Assembly: GCA_030681035.1 (NCBI GenBank)
Contig: JAUXUI010000045.1
Span: 62,001-126,000 of the forward strand
DNA from: Lysobacteraceae bacterium
GTDB lineage: Bacteria; Pseudomonadota; Gammaproteobacteria; Xanthomonadales; Xanthomonadaceae
DNA: 64,000 bases
Direction: 5' to 3'
Part shown: positions 28,173-38,524 of the stretch, piece by piece
Layout: each line of letters opens with the position of its first letter
How positions within the stretch are numbered: position 1 is the stretch's first letter
Position numbers and translations under genes: made by a program
Notes under the pieces: model-generated
Told to the model about the DNA's origin: nothing
The model's database searches: none
Seen by the model: only the letters and a program-made list of their open reading frames with translations

Positions 28173-29915
28173 TTATCGCAGCAACTGCAATACCGCCTGC
28201 GGCGCTGCGTTGGCCTGGGTCAGCACCGTCACACCCGCCTGTTGCAGGATCTGTGCCCGGCTCAGTGCCGCGGTCTCGGCCGCAAAGTCGGCATCCTGAA
28301 TGCGCGAGCGGGAGGCCGACAGGTTTTGCGAAACCGCCTGCAAGTTGCTGATTGTCGACTCGAAGCGGTTTTGGATGGCACCCAGCGAACTGCGCAGAGT
28401 ACTTACCGCACTGAGCGCGGTATCCGCACGCTGGATCGCATCATTGGCGCTTGCTACCGTACCCACATTGACCGTGTTCAACGAACCGGTGACAGCGGTG
28501 GTGGCCGCAGTGAAGCCGGTCGGCACCGCAGTACCACCGATGGTGAAATCGGTACCCGAAGTCAACGCAATGCTGGTGCCATCACTGCTGGCCACCGCGA
28601 CGACTTTGCCCGCACCGCCCGCTGCCGAGGTATTGATGGCATTGGCCAGATCGGCTGCGTTGGCAAACGTACCGGTAATATCCACCGCCGCATCGGTGCC
28701 CGATTGCAGGGTGAAATTGCCGGCGGCCAGCGTGGCGCCGGTGGTCGCTGCAGTACCCGTAGCGCTGGTGGCACCAAACAGATCGGTACCCGTTTCGTTG
28801 GCGATCGTAATCGTGCTCGCAGTGCCAGTTGTGCCAGACGCATCAACGATCTGCAGGGCACCGGCGTTCTCGGTAACCGTGAAGCCTGCACCCAACTGCG
28901 CCTGCACTGCCGCACCCAGCGCGCCAGCGGTACTGAGATTCGAATTGAGTGTCACCGTGTTGCCATTCACCTGGAAGCTCGCCGCCGTACTGTCGGTACC
29001 TGCATCGGACTGCGTCGCTGCGCCGAAGAACTGGGCCGCATCGGTGCCATCGATGGTGATGTTGCTGGCCGAACCGGTTGCGACCGTGCTGATCTGCAGT
29101 GCACCAGCAACATCGGCAACAACGAACCCAGCCCCCAACTGGGTCTGCACTGCGTTAACCAGAGCACCCGCAGCTGACAGGTCAGTATTGAGCGTTACCG
29201 TAGTGCCATTGACATCGAAGGTACGGTCATTGCCGAGACCAGAGAAGTCGGCATCGGCGGCGCTGTTGGCTGCGCCCGTCAATGTGGCGGCAGATACAGT
29301 CTGCGAGAAATCACGAGTTGTCGGGACACTACCGGTCAGCGATGCGGCAGTGGCGACGCTGGCGAAGTTGGCGCTCAGATCGCCGCTGGTGACCGATGCC
29401 AACTGGCCGATCTGGCCGGCGCGAACGCCGGTGCTCAGGTTCACGCCAATGGTCTCGCCAACGTTGGCGCCGACCTGGAACTGCGCGTTGCCGAACGAAC
29501 CATCGAGCACCTTGAGGCCGTTGAAACTGGTCTGCGAGGAGATACGGTCGATTTCGGCAATTCGCTGCTGCACTTCCTGATCGAGCGCGGCACGATCGGA
29601 AGCCGAGTTGGTGGCGTTGGCCGACTGTACGCCGAGTTCACGCACACGCTGCAGGTTGTTGGTCAGCTCTTGCAGCGCCGACTCGGCGGTCTGCGACAGC
29701 GACACGCCGTCATTGGCATTACGGACAGCCTGGTTGAGGCCGTTGATTTGGGTGGTGAAACGGGTGGCAATCGCCAGGCCCGCCGCATCATCCTTGGCGC
29801 TGTTGATGCGCAGGCCCGAAGACAAACGCTCCAACGCGGTGGAAAGGGCGTTGCCCGAAGTGGACAGGTTGCGCTGAGCATTCAGCGACTGGATGTTGGT
29901 GTTGATGACTTGCAT
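28173..29915 (-). CDS. fliC: Flagellin FliC
   Basis: 580 aa filament subunit. The conserved D0/D1 N-terminus ([17 protein letters not shown]) and the C-terminus ending VLQLLR are intact. The central surface region contains two related 66-68 residue modules, residues 233-298 and 314-381 ([20 protein letters not shown] and [20 protein letters not shown]), of the Flagellin_IN type. GGAG precedes the ATG. It stands alone between a sigma-28-like promoter and a strong terminator. Confidence 0.97.
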   Translation of the reverse strand: MQVINTNIQSLNAQRNLSTSGNALSTALERLSSGLRINSAKDDAAGLAIATRFTTQINGLNQAVRNANDGVSLSQTAESALQELTNNLQRVRELGVQSANATNSASDRAALDQEVQQRIAEIDRISSQTSFNGLKVLDGSFGNAQFQVGANVGETIGVNLSTGVRAGQIGQLASVTSGDLSANFASVATAASLTGSVPTTRDFSQTVSAATLTGAANSAADADFSGLGNDRTFDVNGTTVTLNTDLSAAGALVNAVQTQLGAGFVVADVAGALQISTVATGSASNITIDGTDAAQFFGAATQSDAGTDSTAASFQVNGNTVTLNSNLSTAGALGAAVQAQLGAGFTVTENAGALQIVDASGTTGTASTITIANETGTDLFGATSATGTAATTGATLAAGNFTLQSGTDAAVDITGTFANAADLANAINTSAAGGAGKVVAVASSDGTSIALTSGTDFTIGGTAVPTGFTAATTAVTGSLNTVNVGTVASANDAIQRADTALSAVSTLRSSLGAIQNRFESTISNLQAVSQNLSASRSRIQDADFAAETAALSRAQILQQAGVTVLTQANAAPQAVLQLLR

Positions 29916-30019
29916 GAGAGTTCTCCTCGATCGGAATCAAAAATGTCGGTGTGACCTACCGACCTGGGTACCGCATTCCGGCGGAGCTCCCGAATGGGTG
30001 TATCGCCGCCTCAGGGGTG

Positions 30020-30046
30020 GTAACGGCACTGGCAAAAAAAACTTGA
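30020..30046 (-). promoter_or_regulatory. Sigma-28 (FliA)-type promoter for fliC
   Basis: Minus strand: TCAAGTTT, an 11-base spacer, then GCCGTTAC. This compares with TAAAGTTT-N11-GCCGATAA: one mismatch in the -35 and two in the -10, with exact spacing. The leader to the fliC ATG would be about 98 bases. Confidence 0.8.
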
Positions 30047-30354
30047 GCGATAAACGTAAAAAATGTCAACGCGCCCCTGTGCTTGAGGCCACAATCAATG
30101 GATCGCGGCGCGCGTTCGGCAGGGCACAAAAAAACTTTAGGGCTTGGTAAAGACCGCTGTTTGTGCTTGCTGGAACGTCGTGCGTACCCTCTGGCCGGAA
30201 AGCCGCCGGCTCGGGCAGCCCGCCAAAGGCCGTCACCGGGAAGCTTGATCACGAAACCCTCGCAGCCGTCATCGCGAGGGCCGAAGGCCCGTGGCGATCC
30301 ATGCTTCGGCGATGCGCGGCATGCCTGTTTTCGTGTTTACAACGGTGCGCCGCG

Positions 30355-30426
30355 GGTCGCCCACAGGGTGGGCTCCTACAGTAAAACGTCATCAATCACG
30401 TGTAGGAGCCCACCCTGTGGGCGACC
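30355..30426. repeat. Perfect 26-bp inverted repeat (REP/BIME-like)
   Basis: Arms GGTCGCCCACAGGGTGGGCT...CTACA (30355-30380) and its exact reverse complement (30401-30426) enclose a 20-base loop. It belongs to the same family as the cluster at 23010-23354. It stands between the fliC promoter region and the hutG stop and could act as a bidirectional transcription barrier. The rest of 30047-30450 holds no gene I can support. Confidence 0.93.
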
Positions 30427-30450
30427 GTTCCGGCAATGCGCTCGACGCGG

Positions 30451-31227
30451 CTAAACCAGCGCCGCCACCAGCAAATCACGGATGCTGGCCTGCAAACGCG
30501 CGGCGCGCTCGGGCGACCAGGCAAAGCTGGCCTCGTCCATGTAATTGCGCTGCGCCAGTTCAAGTTGCACGGCATCGACGCCGGCATCAGGCCGACCATA
30601 ATGGCGGGTGATGTAACCACCTTTGAAGCGGCCGTTGGCAACCCATGAATACGTGCTCTGCGCTGCCAGACAGGCCGCGATCCGCGCCTGCCGCTGTGCA
30701 TTGCAACTGCGGCCATCGGCGGTGCCGATATTGAAGTCGGGCAGCGGGCCATCGAACAGGAACGGGCATTGGCCACGGATCGAATGTGCCTCCCACAACA
30801 ACACGCGACCGTGCGCGCTGCGCAAACGTTCCAGCTCATCAACGAGCGCATCGTGGTAAGGCTGCCAGAACGTTTGCCGGCGCTCGGCGATCTCGCTGCC
30901 ATCGGGCTGCTGGCCGTCGCGATAGATCGGGCCACCATCAAAGCGCTGCAACGGGCACAGCCCGGTGCTGTTCTGCCCCGGGTACAGAGCGGCATCGTCC
31001 GGTGGCCGGTTGAGATCGACCACATAGCGTGAGTAATGTGGAATCAGCATTGACGCGCCCAAGTCGCGGGCGAACGCATACAGCCGGCTTACCTGCCAGT
31101 CGGTATCGGGCAGTACACGTGCCGGTTCGCTGAGGCGCTGCGCAAATGCGGGCGGCAGTTGCGTGCCATCGTGCGGCAGGCTGATCAGCAGCGGCACAGT
31201 GCCGCGCTCAAGGGTGAACACGTTCAT
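30451..31227 (-). CDS. hutG: N-formylglutamate deformylase (HutG-type)
   Basis: 258 aa. HutG hydrolyses N-formyl-L-glutamate to formate and glutamate in histidine degradation. Family landmarks: PHDGTQLP near the N-terminus, VDLNRPPDDAALYPGQNSTG, LLWEAHSIRGQCPFLFDGPL and ELAQRNYMDEA. No other hut gene is adjacent, so it may serve the neighbouring amine island instead (inference). No good ribosome site precedes the ATG. Confidence 0.88.
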   Translation of the reverse strand: MNVFTLERGTVPLLISLPHDGTQLPPAFAQRLSEPARVLPDTDWQVSRLYAFARDLGASMLIPHYSRYVVDLNRPPDDAALYPGQNSTGLCPLQRFDGGPIYRDGQQPDGSEIAERRQTFWQPYHDALVDELERLRSAHGRVLLWEAHSIRGQCPFLFDGPLPDFNIGTADGRSCNAQRQARIAACLAAQSTYSWVANGRFKGGYITRHYGRPDAGVDAVQLELAQRNYMDEASFAWSPERAARLQASIRDLLVAALV

Positions 31228-31265
31228 GCGTTAATTGTACGTGGCGGCGTGGAACTGTCGCCAAA

Positions 31266-31649
31266 TCAGAGCTTGCCCGCTGCCGCCAGCGCAGCAAATT
31301 CGTCTTCCGTAAACAACCGCGAGCGGGTCAGAAAACGCACGCCCTCGCCGTTCTCCAGCGAAAACATGCCGCCGCGCCCAGGCACCACATCGATAATTAA
31401 TTGCGTGTGCTTCCAGTATTCGAACTGCGGCCGGCTGATGTAAAACGGCGCGTCGGCGATCACCCCGAGTTGCACATCCTGCTCGCCGATCACCAACTCA
31501 CCCTGCGCAAAACACATCGGCGAGGAGCCATCGCAGCAACCGCCGGACTGATGAAACAGCAACGCACCATGACGGGCGCGCAAATCCTCGATCAACGCCA
31601 CCGCCGCCGGTGTGGCGATGACCTGATCGACGAATGCATCAACGTTCAT
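31266..31649 (-). CDS. DUF779 family protein
   Basis: 127 aa. The Cys-rich motif FHQSGGCCDGSSPMC is the family hallmark. DUF779 genes are commonly found directly after AldB/ExaC-type aldehyde dehydrogenases, as here (9-base gap). The function is unknown; a role in supporting the enzyme is a guess. GAGG lies seven bases upstream of the ATG. Confidence 0.85.
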   Translation of the reverse strand: MNVDAFVDQVIATPAAVALIEDLRARHGALLFHQSGGCCDGSSPMCFAQGELVIGEQDVQLGVIADAPFYISRPQFEYWKHTQLIIDVVPGRGGMFSLENGEGVRFLTRSRLFTEDEFAALAAAGKL

Positions 31650-31658
31650 GATCCAGCC

Positions 31659-33179
<1,521 letters not shown>

Positions 33180-33233
33180 GACAACCTCCGTCGCGGGGTA
33201 AAGTACAGGTGTTACGCCTGCAAGCAGAACGCG

Positions 33234-34112
33234 TCAAGTGGCGCTGCTCGCGCCATCGCTTGCCACCATCGCGCTGCGCAGGGCTTCCAACTCGCGAATG
33301 CGCTTGCTGCCAGCCGCCCAACCCGCCTGTGTAACCGCCGCCAACAACGCTTCAGCAATGACCAGCAGTGCTGCGCTCGAATCCCAGGCCGAAGGCACCG
33401 CGATCCGCGCACTGAGCACATGGTCGGCGTGGCGGGCTATCGGCGACAGCCATTGATCGGTGAACACGATCAGCCGGGTACCGCGTTTGGTAGCCAGTTG
33501 CGCCAATCGCAACAGGTTGGCTTGATAACGGCGGATATCGAACACCACCAATACATCGCGCTTGCCAAAATCGAGCACCTGATCGACCCAGTTGGCTTCC
33601 TGATCGTCGAGATGATTCACCCCCGGCCTGAGGATGCGCAACTGCACCGACAGATACCGCGCCAGTGCATCGGTGAAGCGGCCACCCACCACATGCACGC
33701 GCATTCGTGGGTCACCGAGCACGTTGGTTATCTGTGCGAACTCGTCGCTACTCAGGCGTTCAAATGTCTCGCGGACATTACTGCACACGGCATCGGCAAA
33801 CGCCAGATGCGCTGCGCATGCGGCGCCTTTGCTGACGGCCCGAGCGGCACCGGGCTTGGTCAACGGCGAACTGAGTTGCGCTGCCAGTTCGTCGCGAAGG
33901 GCACTTTGAAATGCCGCATAGGAGGCAAAACCCAGGCGCGTTATCAGCCGCAACACGGTTGGTGTGCTTACCGCGACCGTGCGTGCCAGCGCCGAGGCAC
34001 TGTGCAGACCCGACATCGGATAATCCGCCAGTAGCCGCTGTGCAACCCGCCGCTCGCTGGCCGGACACTCGGCCAGTGCCTCGCGCAGCCGGTCCACCAT
34101 CGTCATGGCCAT
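33234..34112 (-). CDS. MurR/RpiR-family transcriptional regulator
   Basis: 292 aa. N-terminal helix-turn-helix (LARTVAVSTPTVLRLITRLG, residues about 43-62) and a C-terminal SIS domain that in this family senses a phosphosugar or related small ligand. Divergent from the amidohydrolase/permease/ligase genes, so likely their local regulator. A near-perfect palindrome sits in the shared upstream region at 34180-34195. Confidence 0.88.
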   Translation of the reverse strand: MAMTMVDRLREALAECPASERRVAQRLLADYPMSGLHSASALARTVAVSTPTVLRLITRLGFASYAAFQSALRDELAAQLSSPLTKPGAARAVSKGAACAAHLAFADAVCSNVRETFERLSSDEFAQITNVLGDPRMRVHVVGGRFTDALARYLSVQLRILRPGVNHLDDQEANWVDQVLDFGKRDVLVVFDIRRYQANLLRLAQLATKRGTRLIVFTDQWLSPIARHADHVLSARIAVPSAWDSSAALLVIAEALLAAVTQAGWAAGSKRIRELEALRSAMVASDGASSAT

Positions 34113-34179
34113 AGCTGATTTCCCCGCACTATTGACATTCCGTGCGAAATGTTAGAGCTTTTACACAAAATAGCAATCC

Positions 34180-34195
34180 ACGTTATCTGTAACGT
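34180..34195. promoter_or_regulatory. Candidate operator in the divergent regulator/amidohydrolase region
   Basis: ACGTTATCTGTAACGT, six-base perfect arms around a four-base centre, 68 bases upstream of the regulator start and 42 upstream of the amidohydrolase start. Position suits the RpiR-family protein; binding is inferred. Confidence 0.5.
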
Positions 34196-34236
34196 TCATA
34201 ACTTCTATCGCGGTGCTGATCCATGCGCTCTTTCCG

Positions 34237-35049
34237 ATGAACCGTGCAATACCACAGGCCAGCGCAACGCGCGCCTTGTCAGAGCCGTCGTTTGCCACGC
34301 ACAACGCGGCTGGCAATGGCGATGTGGTGCTGCTGTGTGAGCACGCCAGCAACCACATTCCTGCGCATTACCGTGGTTTGGGCCTGTCCCTGGAACACCA
34401 GCAACGCCACATTGCCTGGGACATGGGCGCGCTTGCGGTGGCGATGGCATTGTCCGGGATGCTCGACGCGCCACTGGTACACGCCACCTATTCGCGCCTG
34501 CTGCTTGATCTGAATCGGCCGATCGATGCCGATGACTCGATTGTTGTACACAGTGAAGACACCGCCATACCCGGCAACCGCAGCCTTGAGCCGAGCGAAC
34601 TCGAATTGCGCGCTTCGACGATCTATCATCCGTTCCATAATGCCGTAACCGCGCTCATCGATGCACGAATGGCCAACGGCAAAGCGTCTGCAGTGCTATC
34701 GATCCACTCGTTCACGCCGAGTTATCACGGCGTCGCCCGCCCCTGGCACGTCGGCGTGCTGGCCGAGCATGATCGCCGCCTGGCCGATGATCTGCTGCGC
34801 ACATTCGGCGCCGACCCTGCGTTGTGTGTCGGCAACAATCAGCCATATGCACCGATCAATGGCGTGTATCACAGCATGAATCGGCACGGCCAACAGCGCG
34901 GCCTGGCCTGCGCCATGATCGAACTGCGCAATGATCTGATTGCACACCCAATCACGCAACGCGCCTGGGCCGAGCGCCTGTGCGCCGCGCTGACGCCGGC
35001 GCTGGCAAGGCTCCACAGCGGCAGGCCGCAACACGCGATGCATCGATAA
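34237..35049 (+). CDS. N-formylglutamate amidohydrolase family protein
   Basis: 270 aa. Belongs to the FGase family but is clearly different from the HutG at 30451. Landmarks: LLCEHASNHIPAHY, DMGALAVAMALSG, YSRLLLDLNRP and AVLSIHSFTPSYHG. It precedes the permease and the glutamine-synthetase-like ligase on the same strand, so hydrolysis of a gamma-glutamyl amide is a plausible job (inference). The start is uncertain: ATG 34237 and GTG 34213 both lack a clear ribosome site. Confidence 0.82.
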   Translation: MNRAIPQASATRALSEPSFATHNAAGNGDVVLLCEHASNHIPAHYRGLGLSLEHQQRHIAWDMGALAVAMALSGMLDAPLVHATYSRLLLDLNRPIDADDSIVVHSEDTAIPGNRSLEPSELELRASTIYHPFHNAVTALIDARMANGKASAVLSIHSFTPSYHGVARPWHVGVLAEHDRRLADDLLRTFGADPALCVGNNQPYAPINGVYHSMNRHGQQRGLACAMIELRNDLIAHPITQRAWAERLCAALTPALARLHSGRPQHAMHR

Positions 35050-35086
35050 CAAACCGGAGTCATCGTTCACTGGGAGGGAGTGCAAC

Positions 35087-36568
35087 ATGTCCAAGCAATC
35101 GGGAGTTAGCTACACCAAGGTTGATGCGGGGTATTTCGAAAAACGCGGGCTGCGCCGCTATGCCGGTGTGTGGTCGTTGTGGGCACTGGGCGTTGGCGCG
35201 GTGATATCGGGCCATTTTTCCGGCTGGAATCTTGGCCTGGCCAACGGTTGGGGCAGCATGCTGATCGCCACTATCATCATCGCGGTGATGTACCTGGGCC
35301 TGATCTATTCGATCGCCGAAATGGCGCCAGCAATGCCGCATACCGGCGCTGCCTATTCCTTTGCGCGCAGCGCGATGGGGCCGTGGGGCGGGTTTCTCAC
35401 TGGGCTGTCGGAAAACGTCGAATACGTGATCACCCCGGCGGTGATCGTGTTCTTCATCGGCAGCTACATGAGCAGCATATTCGGCACCCCGGATGCGATG
35501 CAGCCGCTATGGTGGATCGGTTTTTATGTGGTGTTCGTCGGCCTCAACATCATCGGCGTCGAGCTGTCGTTCCGGGTAACTCTGGTGGTGACTTTGCTGG
35601 CATTGGCGTGCCTGGTGGTGTTCTGGTTCAGTGCGTTGCCGCATATCGATTTTTCGCGTTGGGCGATGAACGTGGCCAGTGATGGCTCCGCGCTGCCGGA
35701 GGGTGGCGGGCCGTTCCTGCCGATGGGACTGAAGGGCGTTCTGGCGGCGTTGCCGTTTGCGGTATGGCTGTTCCTGGCCATTGAACAACTGCCGCTGGCA
35801 GCGGAAGAATCGGTCGATCCCAAGCGCGACATGCCCAAGGGCATCATCGCCGGCATGTTCACCCTGATCGTATAGGCGTTCATGATCGTGTGGTTGAATC
35901 CGTCATTACCGGGCGTCGGTTCGCATGCACTGGGCACCTCCGGCGAACCGCTGCTGGATGGCTTCAAGGCGATCTATGGCGACAACATCGCCAAGCTGCT
36001 CGCCTTGGTGGCGGTGCTGGGCCTGGTCGCCAGCTTCCACACCATCATCTTCGCCAAGGGCCGGCAGATCTATTCGCTCAGCCGCGCCGGCTACTTCCTG
36101 CCATGGCTGTCGATCACCCATGGCGGACGCAAGACCCCACATGTGGCAATGGTGATGGGCAGCGTGACCGCGTTGGCAATCATGTTTGGCCTGTGGTTTG
36201 GCTTCGGCGCGGAAAAAGGTGGCGCGTTGATTGGCGGCACGCTGCTGAACATGGCGGTATTCGGTGCCATGTTCTCGTATTTCATGCAGGCGCTGAGCTT
36301 CATCCTGTTGCGCCAGAAAATGCCCGACATCGATCGCCCCTATCGCAGTCCACTGGGTATCGGCGGTGCCGCGCTGACCATGATCATCGCGGTAGTGACG
36401 CTGTACTACCAACTCACCGGCGACCCGGCGTACACCCGCGGCGTGTTGTGGGTGGCATTGTGGTTCGGTGTATGCATCGCCTACTTCGCGCTGGTCGGCC
36501 GGCATCGGCTGATCCTGTCGCCGGAAGAGGAGTTCGCGATGGCGCAGCGCGAAAAGACTGGCGCCTGA
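35087..36568 (+). pseudogene. APC-family (ethanolamine permease-like) transporter split by one in-frame TAG
   Basis: The reading frame from 35087 encodes 262 residues, meets TAG at 35873-35875, and stays open in the same frame to 36568 (resuming at Met 35882). Together they make one 493-codon amino acid/polyamine/organocation transporter. The first half has GVGAVISGHFSGWNLGLANG and AMGPWGGFLTGLSENVEYVI, typical of ethanolamine permeases; the second half supplies the remaining membrane helices. A strong GGGAGGG site precedes the start. No frameshift or other stop is present, so this is a recent nonsense mutation, amber suppression or a sequencing error. Confidence 0.88.
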
Positions 36569-36630
36569 GGCAGCCGAACTCGGGGGCGCAGCCAATGGCT
36601 GCGCCCCCTTCACGCAACCGGGAGATCATC

Positions 36631-37998
36631 ATGACCGCACCACTGACACTTCCCGCGCTACGCCAGCTGGCCGCCGATGGCAAAATCGACACCGTGCTCG
36701 CCTGTCTGGTTGACATGCAGGGGCGGCTGATCGGCAAGCGCTTTCAGGTCGAGTTCTTTCTCGACAGCGCGCACCAGGAAACCCACGGCTGCGATTACCT
36801 GCTGGCCAACGACATCGACATGGAGCCGGTGCCCGGCTACGCCGCCGCCAGTTGGAACAAGGGCTACGGCGATTTTGTGTTCAAACCCGACTTGAGCACC
36901 CTGCGCGAGGTGCCGTGGTTGGAAGGCACCGCACTGGTGCTGTGCGATGTCCAGGACCATAACCACTACGACCTGCCACACAGCCCGCGCGGCATTCTCA
37001 AGAAACAGGTGGCGCGGCTGACCGAGCGCGGCATGCTCGGCATGTTCGCCTCGGAACTGGAGTTTTACCTGTTCGACGAGAGCTACGAAGCGATCCACCA
37101 GCGCAACTACCACGCGCCCAAGACCGCCGGTTACTACATCGAGGACTACAACATCCTGCAAACCACCCGCGAGGAGCCGGTGATGCGGGCGATCCGCACG
37201 CAGTTGCAAGCGGCCGGCATCCCGGTGGAAAACTCCAAGGGCGAATGGGGGCCTGGCCAGGAAGAAATCAACGTGCGCTACTGCGACGCCCTGACCATGG
37301 CCGACCGCCACAGCATCATCAAACACGCCTGCAAGGAGATCGCGCTGCTGCAGGGCAAGGCGATCACGTTCATGGCCAAATGGCGTTACGACCTGGCCGG
37401 ATCCAGCAGCCATGTCCACAACTCGCTGTGGAGCATGGACGGCAAGCAAGCGCTGTTTCATGACCCCAAGGCCGAGTTCACCATGACCCCGCTGATGCGC
37501 CAGTGGGTGGCCGGGCAGCTCAAGTACGCGCCCGACATCACCGTGTTCCTGGCGCCGTACATCAACTCCTACAAGCGCTTCCAGGCCGGCACCTTCGCGC
37601 CGACGCGCGCGGTGTGGAGCCGCGACAACCGCACCGCCGGCTTCCGCCTGTGCGGCGAGGGCAGCAAGGGCATCCGCATCGAATGCCGAATCGGCGGTGC
37701 CGATTTGAATCCATATCTCGCCTTTGCCGCACTGATCGCCGCTGGCCTGGCCGGCATCGACGAAAAACTGGAGCTGGGCAAGCCGTTTGAAGGCGACGCC
37801 TACAGTGGCAAAAAATTACCCGAAGTGGCGAAAACCCTGCGCGATGCCATCGCCGCACTGGAACGCTCGAAGATGCTGCGCGCCGCGTTCGGCGATGAGG
37901 TAGTGGAACACTACCTGCACACCGCGCGCTGGGAGCAGATGGAATACGATCGCCGCGTTACCGACTGGGAGCTGCGGCGTGGCTTCGAACGGTATTGA
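36631..37998 (+). CDS. Glutamine-synthetase-like gamma-glutamyl ligase (GlnT/PuuA/GlnA4 type)
   Basis: 455 aa. The glutamine synthetase fold is complete: metal-site Glu142 and Glu144 (ASELEFYLF), GEWGPGQEEINVRY, His261 in AGSSSHVHNSLW, and IRIECRIGG (Glu351, Arg353). In the ammonium-site loop the usual YEAP reads TFAP, so Phe322 replaces the Glu that deprotonates ammonium. This suggests an amine rather than ammonium as acceptor. With the ethanolamine-permease-like gene upstream and an alcohol dehydrogenase downstream, gamma-glutamyl-ethanolamide synthesis is my best guess. Start at 36631 has GGGAG nine bases upstream; the frame open before it is a shadow of the permease. Confidence 0.88.
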   Translation: MTAPLTLPALRQLAADGKIDTVLACLVDMQGRLIGKRFQVEFFLDSAHQETHGCDYLLANDIDMEPVPGYAAASWNKGYGDFVFKPDLSTLREVPWLEGTALVLCDVQDHNHYDLPHSPRGILKKQVARLTERGMLGMFASELEFYLFDESYEAIHQRNYHAPKTAGYYIEDYNILQTTREEPVMRAIRTQLQAAGIPVENSKGEWGPGQEEINVRYCDALTMADRHSIIKHACKEIALLQGKAITFMAKWRYDLAGSSSHVHNSLWSMDGKQALFHDPKAEFTMTPLMRQWVAGQLKYAPDITVFLAPYINSYKRFQAGTFAPTRAVWSRDNRTAGFRLCGEGSKGIRIECRIGGADLNPYLAFAALIAAGLAGIDEKLELGKPFEGDAYSGKKLPEVAKTLRDAIAALERSKMLRAAFGDEVVEHYLHTARWEQMEYDRRVTDWELRRGFERY

Positions 37999-38524
37999 TT
38001 CTGTGTGGCCCGCGCAGGACGCAAGAGCACAAGCACCAGAGGTCCGCAAAGGAGGCACGAGGTAATGGTAGGTCGGGTCAAGCGCCGAAGGCGCGGACCC
38101 GACATGTTTAGTCCGCGAAGTACGCATGAACAAAAGGCATTGGGTCCGCAAAGGACGCAAATGAGAAGCCAGAACAGATTGGGGGTGGGGCAGAAACGAT
38201 TTCCCGGCGTGATTCACATCCGCGGCAAATGGCACTTGCTTTATCGCCGTCATGCCCGCGAAAGCGGGCATCCAGCGTCTTTCGCGCTTGCCCAGTCTCC
38301 TGAAGCCACTGGATTCCCGCTTTCGCGGGAATGACGAACCGAGGCACTCCGGGCTTAAGTAAGTGCCATTCATTTCCGAGACAATTTGCTTCTCCCTTTG
38401 ATGTTTTTGCTTCACTGCGTCATTCGCGTCCTTTGTGGACCAGCCGCTTCCACATTTGCTTTCTTCGCGTTGTTTGCATCCTTTGCGGACCAACCGCTTC
38501 AACAAAACGCTGCAACGGAGCCCC
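37999..38524. repeat. Repeat-filled spacer between ligase and aldehyde dehydrogenase
   Basis: No gene seen. Contains a palindromic pair: CGTCATGCCCGCGAAAGCGG (38249 on) and its near-complement CCGCTTTCGCGGGAATGACG (38317-38336). It also holds several copies of the dispersed GGTCCGCAAAGGACGCAAA motif (38041, 38142) and of its complement (38427 to about 38492). The spacer separates genes that would otherwise form one operon. Confidence 0.8.

Noticed and set aside
35890-36630. A frame that runs open through the permease second half into the ligase start, suggesting a 702-residue protein
   Set aside because: The upstream part is an alternative frame of the permease gene. The ligase has its own ribosome site and family start at 36631.
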